Assembly (NCBI GenBank): GCA_009992235.1
Contig: JAACVZ010000003.1
Span: 1 to 64,000, forward strand
Reading direction: 5' to 3'
Length of the DNA stretch: 64,000 bases
DNA from: Candidatus Saccharimonadota bacterium
Lineage (GTDB): Bacteria; Patescibacteriota; Saccharimonadia; Saccharimonadales; Saccharimonadaceae
Position numbers and translations under genes: made by a program. The notes under the pieces are model-generated. The model was given only the letters and a program-made list of their open reading frames with translations. It was not told the DNA's origin and ran no database searches. Below, in pieces: positions 34,906 through 43,290 of the stretch. How positions within the stretch are numbered: position 1 is the first letter of the stretch; each line of letters starts with the position of its first letter.

Positions 34906-34914
34906 ATTATAGCA
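34906..34914 (-). promoter_or_regulatory. Extended -10 of the minor-pilin genes
   Basis: TGC-TATAAT on the minus strand, overlapping the upstream in-frame ATG and ten bases before ATG 34895; no good -35. Confidence 0.6.
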
Positions 34915-34928
34915 TAATCGGTATCTGT

Positions 34929-35810
34929 TTAGACACCGAGGAGTCCGACATACCAATCCAGAATTGGTGGGCCGATAAACCAGGCAAGTATTGCACCGAG
35001 AATCAGAAGTGGCCCAAAAGGAACATGTGAGGTACGGGTCATTTTCTTTGCTATGAGCAGCGGTGTCACCAATATGGTTCCAATGAAATTTGCCATAAAA
35101 AGCGCAAAGAGCGCAAGCTGCCAATCAATAAGTAGCAGCCCGAGGCCAATGCCAAGCTTCACATCACCAAAACCAACCCACTTACCTTGAGAAACAAAGT
35201 ATAGCACGAAGTAAAGCCCTCCAAGAGCACCCACAGCACCAAGCGCCGAAAGTACCGTCTCGACGTACTCCCCTGTCTGAAGGGCCACGAGAACAACGGT
35301 CGCAACACCGACTAGCGCCAGAAGGAGAGTCTCCCTGCTAGGAAGCAAGAACCACTTAGTGTCGTAGGCAAACAGTATGGCCATAATTACCCCAGCAACA
35401 AGCCATAGAATAAACTGAGCAATAGCCAACGCCGTATCGAGCGGTAGCGGCCAGTACATATACGAAAGGGCGAAAAATGCGATAAGTCCAAGCTCAATAA
35501 GAAGTTCGAACTTGCCTATTGGCTTCTCACACTGTCGGCATCGTCCTCGAAGTGTAATCCAGCTGACGACCGGGATAAGATCATGCCAACGAAGCTGGTA
35601 CGAGCAATGAAGACATCGAGACCGATCTTGCATGAGCGATGCATTGGTGAGCTTTTTTAGCTGTTTGAGCTCGCGTCCGTCTACCTTCTCTCCGTGAGCT
35701 TTGTCATCGACCAGCTGCCTGGCTCGAATCCGCCACACCATCGCACCAGCAAAACTCCCCAGGGTTGCCCCGAATAGCACAAGTGCGATATATATAACAA
35801 TCAATTCCAT
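34929..35810 (-). CDS. pilD: Prepilin peptidase
   Basis: 293 residues, eight hydrophobic helices. Cleaves and N-methylates prepilins. N-terminal domain with GSFAGAMVWRI and two CxxC pairs (RSRCLHCSYQL, RGRCRQCEKPIG) that bind zinc; catalytic Asp in YDTKWFLLP and in GFGDVKLG. A 20-residue charged insertion (DDKAHGEKVDGRELKQLKKLTN) lies between the first TM and the CxxC pair. Three bases separate it from the pilin gene upstream. Confidence 0.93.
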   Translation of the reverse strand: MELIVIYIALVLFGATLGSFAGAMVWRIRARQLVDDKAHGEKVDGRELKQLKKLTNASLMQDRSRCLHCSYQLRWHDLIPVVSWITLRGRCRQCEKPIGKFELLIELGLIAFFALSYMYWPLPLDTALAIAQFILWLVAGVIMAILFAYDTKWFLLPSRETLLLALVGVATVVLVALQTGEYVETVLSALGAVGALGGLYFVLYFVSQGKWVGFGDVKLGIGLGLLLIDWQLALFALFMANFIGTILVTPLLIAKKMTRTSHVPFGPLLILGAILAWFIGPPILDWYVGLLGV

Positions 35811-35813
35811 ATA

Positions 35814-36329
35814 CTATGAGTTTTGACAATAAACAGTTCCGGTACTTCCGCCCGACTCTTGAATAGTTACGACTGCCGCCTGTCGACGAGTACCCGATAC
35901 AAGCTGTCCGTTCGTGTCTCCACACTTATATCCAAAGAAGACAGCGATTTCATCAAAGGCAATTGTTCTGTCTGAGTTAATGTCGGCGGAAACGTCTGGA
36001 GTAAGGGTCACTGTATTACCGCTAGTAGAAACTATCTGCACTTCAGCGCCACTATCGAGCTCTGTTGCATCTGCGGCACTTGCACTTTTTCCGTTAACAA
36101 TAATAGCAAGCTGTGCGGCCGACGACGGTGTTCGTCCGTTGTTCATTGATGCGTAGGTACCGATAGCACCCACAACTGCGCCAACTTCACTCTGCCTTGC
36201 CGAGTCGCGCTGCCCGCGCTGCAACGCAGGAAGGGCAATAAATACCATTAAGAAGATGAGGCCAGCGATTGCCAGCACCAGGACGACCTCAATAATTGAG
36301 AATCCTTTTTGTTGTTTACGTGCGTCCAT
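35814..36329 (-). CDS. Major-pilin-like prepilin
   Basis: 171 residues, MDARKQQKG/FSIIEVVLVLAIAGLIFLMVFIALP: a short leader with Gly -1, Phe +1, Glu +5, the standard pilin N-helix. A Ser/Ala/Thr-rich head follows (NNGRTPSSAAQLA...) and a C-terminal Cys pair (YKCGDTN ... VYCQNS) likely closes the D-loop. Size and position next to pilD and pilC make it the best candidate for the main pilus subunit. A 77-nt leader region separates it from pilC, so it may have extra expression. Confidence 0.85.
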   Translation of the reverse strand: MDARKQQKGFSIIEVVLVLAIAGLIFLMVFIALPALQRGQRDSARQSEVGAVVGAIGTYASMNNGRTPSSAAQLAIIVNGKSASAADATELDSGAEVQIVSTSGNTVTLTPDVSADINSDRTIAFDEIAVFFGYKCGDTNGQLVSGTRRQAAVVTIQESGGSTGTVYCQNS

Positions 36330-36406
36330 GAAATTTTCCCACCTTTCGGATGAACTTATAACCGTCTATGCTTATCATTAATGCTATATCAAACTGTTGA
36401 AAATGT

Positions 36407-37618
36407 CTAGACATTCACGCTGTTCACTAGCCCATAAATAGGCAGGAGAATAGCCCCAACCATACCGCCAGCAACAATCGCGAGAACAACCATGAGGATT
36501 GGCTCAATGGCGGTTGAGATGGTGCGAATTTCTTCATCGAGCTCATCTTCATATACCTGCGCAACCTTGCCCATCATTTCGTCGATCTTTCCGGACTGCT
36601 CGCCGATTTTAATCATTTGTGGCACAAGGCTAGTAATAACCGGCTCAGCCTCAAGGGCTGTCGAGAGTGGTTTTCCGCCCTGGACCTTATCGGCCGATCG
36701 AAGAATACTTTTTTCGACAATCGTATTTCCCACCGAGTGACCAGAAACCCGAAGCATGTCTAGCATACTTACGCCTGTTGAAAGAAGTGTTTGTCCAGTG
36801 CGAGCAAACCGCGCCATGTATAGCTTTCGAAACATTTTACCAAACACCGGCACCTTAAGCTTAAACGTATCTTTCACGGTTATTCCTGATTCTGTTTTCG
36901 AGTACTGGACAAGGAAATACCCGCCAAGTGTAAGAAGAATGATGATAAGCCACCAATACGTGGCCATGAAAGAAGCCGTCGACACCATAATCTGCGTCAA
37001 GAATGGAAGCTCTTTACCGAGATCTTCATATAACTTCTGCACCTGTGGCACAACGGTCACCATCATAAATATAATGACGCCAATAATGACAAAAATAACA
37101 ATAATTGGGTACGTAAGCGCACCTCGAATCTTACTCATTGTTGCCGCGTCTTTTTCTTGTTGATTTGCAACACGCTGTAACGATTCGTCGAGCGTACCCG
37201 AAAGCTCACCAGCCGACACAAGCGCCAGGAATACCTCACCAAACACCTCGGGGTGTTTCTTGAACGATTCGGAAAGTGACTTACCCCCTTCAACCGAAGC
37301 GATAACATCCTGAATAACCATTTGCATGTGCTTGTTTTCTGTTTGCTCGACAACCGTGTGGAGGCTTTGGCTCAACGGTAGCCCGGCACCAAGCAACGTA
37401 GCTAACTGACGAGTGAACATGACCTTATCTTTGGTGGTAATGCGCCCTCTGAGGCGGCCAAAGAAGCTTGTATCGCTTCCCTGCTCGCGTACCGACAAAG
37501 GCACGAAACCTTGTTTAATAAGTAGCTGGGCCGCAAGTCGCTCCGACTCGGCTTGAATAGTCGACTTAACGATTTTGTTCGTAGCTTGGTCTCGGGCCTC
37601 GTAGGTAAACTTCTTCAC
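36407..37618 (-). CDS. pilC: Type IV pilus inner-membrane platform protein
   Basis: 403 residues of the GspF/PilC family: N-terminal region FTYEARDQATNKIVKSTIQAES, two T2SSF repeats (FTRQLATLLGAGLPLSQSLHTVVEQTENK and FARTGQTLLSTGVSMLDMLRVSGHS) and three TM helices (about 165-190, 215-238, 375-397). It couples motor ATPases PilB and PilT to the pilus. Three bases after pilT. Confidence 0.94.
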   Translation of the reverse strand: MKKFTYEARDQATNKIVKSTIQAESERLAAQLLIKQGFVPLSVREQGSDTSFFGRLRGRITTKDKVMFTRQLATLLGAGLPLSQSLHTVVEQTENKHMQMVIQDVIASVEGGKSLSESFKKHPEVFGEVFLALVSAGELSGTLDESLQRVANQQEKDAATMSKIRGALTYPIIVIFVIIGVIIFMMVTVVPQVQKLYEDLGKELPFLTQIMVSTASFMATYWWLIIILLTLGGYFLVQYSKTESGITVKDTFKLKVPVFGKMFRKLYMARFARTGQTLLSTGVSMLDMLRVSGHSVGNTIVEKSILRSADKVQGGKPLSTALEAEPVITSLVPQMIKIGEQSGKIDEMMGKVAQVYEDELDEEIRTISTAIEPILMVVLAIVAGGMVGAILLPIYGLVNSVNV

Positions 37619-37621
37619 GCC

Positions 37622-38752
37622 CTATCCCCTCATGAGCCTTTCGAACTCGACAAGATCAACTGCAAATTCTCGGGCATTTTCATAGGTAACCGTTCCAGCC
37701 TGAACCAGCCCAACGAGCGTGCGGTCCATTGTCTGCATTCCTTGGTCGGCGCCAGTTTGAATAACCGCGTCAAGTTGATGCGCTTTGCCTTCACGAATAA
37801 TATTTCGAACGGCTGGGTTGGTCATAAGAATTTCAGCTGCCGCTACACGTCCGCCTCCAATAGTTGGGATGAGTCGCTGTGAACAGATGGCCATAAGAAT
37901 GTTAGCTAACTGCGAACGAACCTGTGGCTGCTGGTGCGGCGGGAAGACGTCGATCATACGGTCAATAGACTGCGCAGCACTGTTGGTGTGGAGTGTCGCG
38001 AACACAAGGTGTCCGGTTTCTGCAATCGTAATAGCCGCTGAGATGGTTTCGAGGTCACGCATCTCACCAATTAGTACGACATCGGGGTCTTGGCGAAGGC
38101 TTGAGCGAAGGGCCGCCGAGAAGCTGTAGGTGTCATAATGGACTTCTCGTTGCACCACAACCGATTTCTTCGAATGGTGCGTAAACTCAATTGGATCCTC
38201 AATAGTAATAATGTGCTGCGAACGTTCAGTGTTAATTTTATCAACCAGTGAGGCAAGTGTTGTCGACTTACCACTTCCAGTTGGTCCGGTCACTAGCACT
38301 AGGCCACGGGGGTAGTCGGCGAAATTCATCACGACGCTTGGAAGCCCAAGTTCAGTGACGGTCTTAATTTCATTTGGAATAAGACGAAGTGCGGCGGCTA
38401 AATTGCCCCGCTCGTGAAAGGCGTTAACTCGGAAGCGTCCAAGCGTACCAAACGCAAAGCTAAAGTCGAACTCTTTGTCCTTGAGTAGAATCTGGCGCTG
38501 GTCTTGATCAAGAATGGCAAACACTAAAGTCTCAACCGCTTCTTCGTCCAACGGGTTGAAGCCAGCAATCGGAACAAGAGAGCCATCAATACGAATCATT
38601 GGCGGCAGACTAACCTGAAGGTGAAGGTCAGACGCATGACGTCGAACTACTTCTTCGAGTAGTACCTCAATCCTCAACTGCTGCGGCTGTGCCGGTTGTT
38701 GCGGCGCCGTTGGTTGTGGCTGTTGTTGCGGTTGTTGTTGCTTCTCTTCCAT
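37622..38752 (-). CDS. pilT: Pilus retraction ATPase
   Basis: 376 residues. PilT signatures: ASDLHLQVSLPP, Walker A GPTGSGKSTTLAS near residue 155, Asp box ITIEDPIEFTH, His box HLVFATLHTNSAAQSIDRMIDVFP and the AIRNLIREGK-like motif (VRNIIREGKAHQ). The first 40 residues are Gln/Pro-rich and atypical. It powers pilus retraction, so twitching or DNA uptake is expected. ATG 38752 is chosen (MEEKQQQ) with GGGGAATATGG upstream. Confidence 0.95.
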   Translation of the reverse strand: MEEKQQQPQQQPQPTAPQQPAQPQQLRIEVLLEEVVRRHASDLHLQVSLPPMIRIDGSLVPIAGFNPLDEEAVETLVFAILDQDQRQILLKDKEFDFSFAFGTLGRFRVNAFHERGNLAAALRLIPNEIKTVTELGLPSVVMNFADYPRGLVLVTGPTGSGKSTTLASLVDKINTERSQHIITIEDPIEFTHHSKKSVVVQREVHYDTYSFSAALRSSLRQDPDVVLIGEMRDLETISAAITIAETGHLVFATLHTNSAAQSIDRMIDVFPPHQQPQVRSQLANILMAICSQRLIPTIGGGRVAAAEILMTNPAVRNIIREGKAHQLDAVIQTGADQGMQTMDRTLVGLVQAGTVTYENAREFAVDLVEFERLMRG

Positions 38753-38762
38753 ATTCCCCACC

Positions 38763-40526
38763 TTATGCTGTGTCTGATGTCACGCGGTTAACTTCTTCTA
38801 GTGTTGTGAGTCCCGACAAGGCCTTCAGGTAGCCATCTTGTCGCATTGTAATCATTCCCTGAGAAACTGCTAGTCGCTGAATCTCTGAACTTGTTGCGTG
38901 GTTCACGATCATTTTCTGGATATCTGAGTTAACGTCCATGACCTCATACAATCCAGCTCGCCCGCTATAACCACGAGGAGACTGAGGTGTATCGATACCT
39001 CTGACTAAAGTATAAGCTTTTTGGCCAGCTAACGGAAGGTCTTTATATCCTAGGTCAGCCGAGACACGGGCAACGTCCTCCTTAGTCTTCGGCAGCAAGT
39101 GCCCAACAGTCGCAAGAATGTTCTGTGTTTCAATAGGTGTCGACTGGTACGTCTCTCGCCTTTCGGCAACTCGTCGAACCAAACGTTGACCAATAATTGT
39201 ATTCACGGTGCTAGCAATAAGGAATGGCTCGACCTTCATGTCGAGAAGCCGCGGAAGCACCCCTGCCGCACTGTTGGTGTGGAGTGTGCTAAAGACGAGG
39301 TGGCCAGTAAGTGCTGCTTGCACCGCAAGGTTAGCTGTTTCAGCGTCACGAATCTCTCCAACCATAACGACGTCGGGGTCTTGACGGAGAATTGACCGCA
39401 GTCCACTGGCAAACGTCAATCCAACCTCGTTGTTCACCTGTATTTGGTTAACGCCGTTCATCTTATACTCAACTGGGTCTTCAAGCGTAACAATGTTAAC
39501 CGTATCATTTTTGATTTCCTTAATAAGTGCGTAGAGACTGGTAGACTTACCGCTACCGGTTGGACCCGAGGTAAGCACCATGCCGTTTGGCCGCTTTACG
39601 CCACGACGAATAACCCGAAGTGCGCGCCCAGCGTAGCCCATATCTTCAATATCGAAACTATTACCCGATTTATCGAGAAGACGAATCACAATTTGCTCAC
39701 CCCAAACAACAGGACTAATGGCGATACGAAGGTCAACCTCTTTATCGGCAATTTTTACCGTAAACTGACCGTCCTGAGGAATGCGGTGTTCGTCAATTTT
39801 TAGGTTTGAAAGGATTTTCACGCGGCTGACAAGCGCCGGCTCAATGCTCTTTGGGAGTTGCATAATTTCTCGAAGCACACCATCAATACGGCAGCGAATC
39901 TTTAAGGCGTTTTCAAGCGGTTCAACGTGCACATCGCTGGCGTGTGATTTAACGGCGTACTCAAGAATTTTGCTTAACGCCTGAGAAATTGGCGAATCCT
40001 GAACGATTGTCTTAACTTCGCTCGCCTCTTCGGCTCTAGCCTCATCCTGCGAAGCCTGTGCTGCTTGGTCGACACTAGAAAGGTCGGTCTTATATTGATC
40101 AAGAACATGGCGGACACCCGACTCGGATGCCATAAACACCTTCAGCGGACGCTGAATGCGATTAGCCAGGTAGTCGACCGCCTGAACGTTGTTGGCATCA
40201 ATCATAGCAACAGCCAGGCGGTTTTGGACTTCAGCTAACGGAACCGCCATGAAACGCTCGGCGACATCTTCTGGAAGTAAACCTAAAATATTTTGATCGA
40301 TAATTGTATTAGACAGATTGACGTAAGGCACGCCAGAGACCTGAGCGATGGCGTGAGTAAGTAACTCATCATCGACAATATTCTTTTCGCTCATTAACGA
40401 AAAGAGTGGTTTACCGGTTTTTGCGGCTTCAGCCTGAACACCCTCAAGCACCTCAGGCGCAACAAGACCCTCATTAATAAGGAGTGCGAGTAGTTTTGTG
40501 TGCGTATCTTCAGTTAATAGTGCCAT
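38763..40526 (-). CDS. pilB: Pilus extension ATPase
   Basis: 587 residues. N-terminal MshEN/GspE-N domain (residues 10-150), then the secretion ATPase core: SHASDVHVEPLENALKIRCRIDG, Walker A GPTGSGKSTSLYALIKE near 335, Asp box TLEDPVEYKM, Walker B VVMVGEIRDAET, His box HLVFSTLHTNSAA. The zinc-binding CxxC insertion of many PilB/GspE proteins is absent. Drives pilus polymerisation. Eleven bases before pilT. Confidence 0.95.
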   Translation of the reverse strand: MALLTEDTHTKLLALLINEGLVAPEVLEGVQAEAAKTGKPLFSLMSEKNIVDDELLTHAIAQVSGVPYVNLSNTIIDQNILGLLPEDVAERFMAVPLAEVQNRLAVAMIDANNVQAVDYLANRIQRPLKVFMASESGVRHVLDQYKTDLSSVDQAAQASQDEARAEEASEVKTIVQDSPISQALSKILEYAVKSHASDVHVEPLENALKIRCRIDGVLREIMQLPKSIEPALVSRVKILSNLKIDEHRIPQDGQFTVKIADKEVDLRIAISPVVWGEQIVIRLLDKSGNSFDIEDMGYAGRALRVIRRGVKRPNGMVLTSGPTGSGKSTSLYALIKEIKNDTVNIVTLEDPVEYKMNGVNQIQVNNEVGLTFASGLRSILRQDPDVVMVGEIRDAETANLAVQAALTGHLVFSTLHTNSAAGVLPRLLDMKVEPFLIASTVNTIIGQRLVRRVAERRETYQSTPIETQNILATVGHLLPKTKEDVARVSADLGYKDLPLAGQKAYTLVRGIDTPQSPRGYSGRAGLYEVMDVNSDIQKMIVNHATSSEIQRLAVSQGMITMRQDGYLKALSGLTTLEEVNRVTSDTA

Positions 40527-40541
40527 GACCCTAAGACCTCG

Positions 40542-40766
40542 TTACTCGCCGTCCGCGTCAATTTGCACCTCGACTGTCGGATTGATAGCATCTTCATTAA
40601 AAATCGCTGGGTCCGGTTCGGCAATTTCTGTTGTCATTGGCTCAATGGTCCTGACTCTCACCTCTTCGGTCGCAATGTTCTCGAAAATGGTGTTTGTTGC
40701 AAAAAAAGCAACAATAACACTGGCGGCTGCAATTAGTACGATGGTTGCGATGTCGTTCTTTTTCAT
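40542..40766 (-). CDS. Small membrane-anchored acidic protein
   Basis: 74 residues: MKKNDIATIVLIAAASVIVAFFATN forms one TM helix, the rest (ENIATEEVRVRTIEPMTTEIAEPDPAIFNEDAINPTVEVQID) is acidic and extended. It overlaps the PilO-like gene by four bases (ATGA) and precedes pilB, a position held by PilP in classical pilMNOPQ operons. Possibly a reduced PilP-like alignment protein; there is no PilQ in this single-membrane organism. Confidence 0.75.
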   Translation of the reverse strand: MKKNDIATIVLIAAASVIVAFFATNTIFENIATEEVRVRTIEPMTTEIAEPDPAIFNEDAINPTVEVQIDADGE

Positions 40767-41449
40767 ACCTTTACCTCTGAAAATTCAAGCGTTCTTGCTG
40801 GTTCATAGAATGCACGTCCCTGTACCGACATTTCTTGTACGCCGTTACTTTGACCGTCAATACGAAGCGAGAGTACTTCAATGGTGCGGATTGATCTTTC
40901 GAGGTTCTCAAGCGCTTTCTTTAAGCTAGCCTGGTTACCCGATATGGTGAATGAAAAGCTTATTTGAGAGAAACCATCGCTACTCACGGCACCACTGGTC
41001 ATGCCGCTAGTATCAATTACCTCAACACCAGCAACTGGATCAACCTGTAGCGTTTGGAGCGTTAGGCCATCGACACCACTAAGAAGGCGGTTCTGAAGCG
41101 AGGCACCAAGAGCGAGTGAGTTAGCCTCGGAGGGAAGCGCGTCGAGGACTACCCGTACGGCTCGGTCATCATCCTTAGCGCGAGCAGCCAGCAAAGCAGC
41201 GTTTGCATCAAGTTTACGAATCTCCTGCTTCAAGCCATCAACAGCGGCAAGGTTCTTAATCAATGTCGTCACCGTCTCCTGCTTCTTCGCAAGCACCGCT
41301 TCATTGTAGAACAGTCGTTGCGCCAAGAAGATGCTCACCACAATACATACGCCAATGACCGCTGAGGAGACGGCGATCCAAAGGAACATAACGCGGTTCG
41401 TCTTGGCGATTTGAGCTCTTTTCCTAATTGCAGCGTCTGTCGATGGCAT
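40763..41449 (-). CDS. pilO: PilO-like pilus alignment protein
   Basis: 228 residues: cytoplasmic basic start, TM helix at about 22-45 (VMFLWIAVSSAVIGVCIVVSIFL), coiled coil (AKKQETVTTLIKNLAAVDGLKQEIRKLDANAALLAAR) and a C-terminal ferredoxin-like domain (LDALPSEANSLALGASLQNRLLSGVDGLTL...). The arrangement matches PilO. It pairs with PilN in the alignment complex. Overlaps the next gene by four bases. Confidence 0.8.
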   Translation of the reverse strand: MPSTDAAIRKRAQIAKTNRVMFLWIAVSSAVIGVCIVVSIFLAQRLFYNEAVLAKKQETVTTLIKNLAAVDGLKQEIRKLDANAALLAARAKDDDRAVRVVLDALPSEANSLALGASLQNRLLSGVDGLTLQTLQVDPVAGVEVIDTSGMTSGAVSSDGFSQISFSFTISGNQASLKKALENLERSIRTIEVLSLRIDGQSNGVQEMSVQGRAFYEPARTLEFSEVKV

Positions 41450-41451
41450 AA

Positions 41452-42174
41452 TTACTCCCCTCCCTGAATGTCTTGAGCGGCTTCAGTGAATATACTCTTT
41501 GGTATGCCTAAGTATGAGTCAGTTACGTTGCCGTTAATGACCAGCTTAAAAGCGACAGATTGTATTGACGATGTATACAGCTCCTCTGGATAGACAAAGC
41601 TAAGTACAAAACGAAAAGTTTTGTTGCCATCAGCGTCTTCGCCGAAGCTCGTATCGCCAGTACTAATATCCTCGGCAAGCTTCACCTGAACCTCTTCGTC
41701 GTCGACATCATAAACCAATACGGCAGCGTCGACTGTCTTTTTGAAGGTTTCCATAGAGTCGAACGAACGCGTCTGTCCTTCAAGCCGAATCGTCGAGGTC
41801 TCAGAGTCAATTGATAGCTGAGAAATACGGGCCTCATTTGGGGATGGCGGGATAACGGCAGCTAGCATGTCAAAAGTACGTGAAGTAATGTTTTTGTTGT
41901 CCTGAAGTTCAGAAATAACTTTTAATTGATTCTGTAAGGTCAACATCTCAGACAGATCTTCAACAGCGGCAAGCTCGTCACCCTTCTTGTCTATCTCACC
42001 GTCGGTAGCTCCACTCCGAAGCGCTTGGCCGCCAAATACATAAAGCGAAAGAAGAACCACAATACTAACGGCAACGATGCTTGCAATAATCGAGCTAGAA
42101 ATTACGGTTGCCCGAACACTTTGAGCGCGGATGAGCTCCTGTTTAACGTCAGGAATAAGGTTAATTTCGATCAT
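41452..42174 (-). CDS. pilN: PilN-like pilus alignment protein
   Basis: 240 residues. The conserved N-terminal motif IEINLIPDVKQE (binds the PilM groove; consensus INLLP) is followed by a TM helix (about 25-50), a coiled coil (LEDLSEMLTLQNQLKVISELQDNK in part) and a periplasmic-type domain. Overlaps pilM by four bases and precedes pilO by two. Confidence 0.85.
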   Translation of the reverse strand: MIEINLIPDVKQELIRAQSVRATVISSSIIASIVAVSIVVLLSLYVFGGQALRSGATDGEIDKKGDELAAVEDLSEMLTLQNQLKVISELQDNKNITSRTFDMLAAVIPPSPNEARISQLSIDSETSTIRLEGQTRSFDSMETFKKTVDAAVLVYDVDDEEVQVKLAEDISTGDTSFGEDADGNKTFRFVLSFVYPEELYTSSIQSVAFKLVINGNVTDSYLGIPKSIFTEAAQDIQGGE

Positions 42175-43217
42175 AGCTTATTCCTTCGCTGTGCGAGGCC
42201 AATGACCGTTGCAAATTCTGAAGCAACGCTAGTGAGCTGTTGTTGGTCAGCCTGTGACACACGAACTTTTTGCCATGGATTTGCTGGCGACGTTGCGATG
42301 CCAACCTTCGAACTAACATATTCACCAAACATTGGAATAACAGCACTGAATCCGGAAAGCATAATACCCCCAACGGCAGTGTTTGGGTACCTAGTTTGGA
42401 AGAATTTAATAGATTTCGTAAGTTCAGAGGCGAAGTTTTCAAGGGTTGGCTCAATAGCTCGATAGACCTGACCCTCAAGACGGTCTGGAGCGAGACCAAA
42501 CTTCAATATGAACTGACGGGCTTGATCTTCTTGAACGTTAAGATTTTGGACAGCCGCCTTAACAAGTGTTCGAATACCAGTAGGAATGGTGCGCACCAGG
42601 CGCGGGCTATCGCCAAATGTCACGGCAAGGTCAGTTGACTGCTCACCCATATCAATAAGTAGGCGGGCATCGGAAACGCTCGAGTTAAGCAGTGACCGGA
42701 CCATGGCCAGCGGGTCGGGTTCGGCGGCGATAACGTTCAAACCGAGGCTTTCAACAAATTCAAGTCGTTCCTCGGCGTAGTTAACGGCCGTACTTGCGAC
42801 AAGCACCTCTTGTTGCTTTGTGTCATGAAGCGAGGTTCCAAGAAGCGCCCAGTCTACCTTAGCCTCGTTTGCGGCCATAGGTATATATTGATCTACTTGA
42901 TACTTCAGCGTGTTGCGAAGCTCATTTTCCGGCATAAGGGGCACTTCAATGACGGTAGTAAACGTTTTTGCTGATGGTAGGCCGATGACCACGTTCTTGG
43001 TATGAATACCACTTTGTCCAACGGCGGTCATAATAACCTCGCCGAGACGTCGGCGGCTCTCTGGTGATGCCGAGCTACTCGTCTTCTCGTCAAGTGGTGC
43101 ATAACCAAAGTGAGCGAGGTTCCAGCTATCGGCACCCGAAGGAGACAGTTGCACAACTCGAACTGCGTTTGTTCCTATATCTAGTGCGAAAAAGTCGCCC
43201 ACGCCTTTTGATGCCAT
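42171..43217 (-). CDS. pilM: Pilus assembly ATPase-fold protein PilM
   Basis: 348 residues, actin/FtsA-like fold: FFALDIGTNAVRVVQLSPSG at the N-terminus, IEVPLMPENELRNTLKYQVDQYIPM, LLIDMGEQSTDLAVTFGD and GGIMLSGFSAVIPMFGEYVS. It binds the PilN tail on the cytoplasmic face. First gene of pilM-N-O-x-B-T-C; the -10 TATAAT ends ten bases before ATG, so the whole motor operon may be translated from a leader of about three bases. Confidence 0.92.
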   Translation of the reverse strand: MASKGVGDFFALDIGTNAVRVVQLSPSGADSWNLAHFGYAPLDEKTSSSASPESRRRLGEVIMTAVGQSGIHTKNVVIGLPSAKTFTTVIEVPLMPENELRNTLKYQVDQYIPMAANEAKVDWALLGTSLHDTKQQEVLVASTAVNYAEERLEFVESLGLNVIAAEPDPLAMVRSLLNSSVSDARLLIDMGEQSTDLAVTFGDSPRLVRTIPTGIRTLVKAAVQNLNVQEDQARQFILKFGLAPDRLEGQVYRAIEPTLENFASELTKSIKFFQTRYPNTAVGGIMLSGFSAVIPMFGEYVSSKVGIATSPANPWQKVRVSQADQQQLTSVASEFATVIGLAQRRNKL

Positions 43218-43227
43218 ATTAAACCCT

Positions 43228-43257
43228 ATTATAGCGAAAGCATGAGCATAAACGCAA
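43228..43257 (-). promoter_or_regulatory. pilM operon promoter
   Basis: Minus-strand TTGCGT, 18-nt spacer, TATAAT, ten bases upstream of ATG 43217. Confidence 0.8.
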
Positions 43258-43290
43258 GGTGTTTTCTTGTAGTCACTCTTTCAACCCGCA

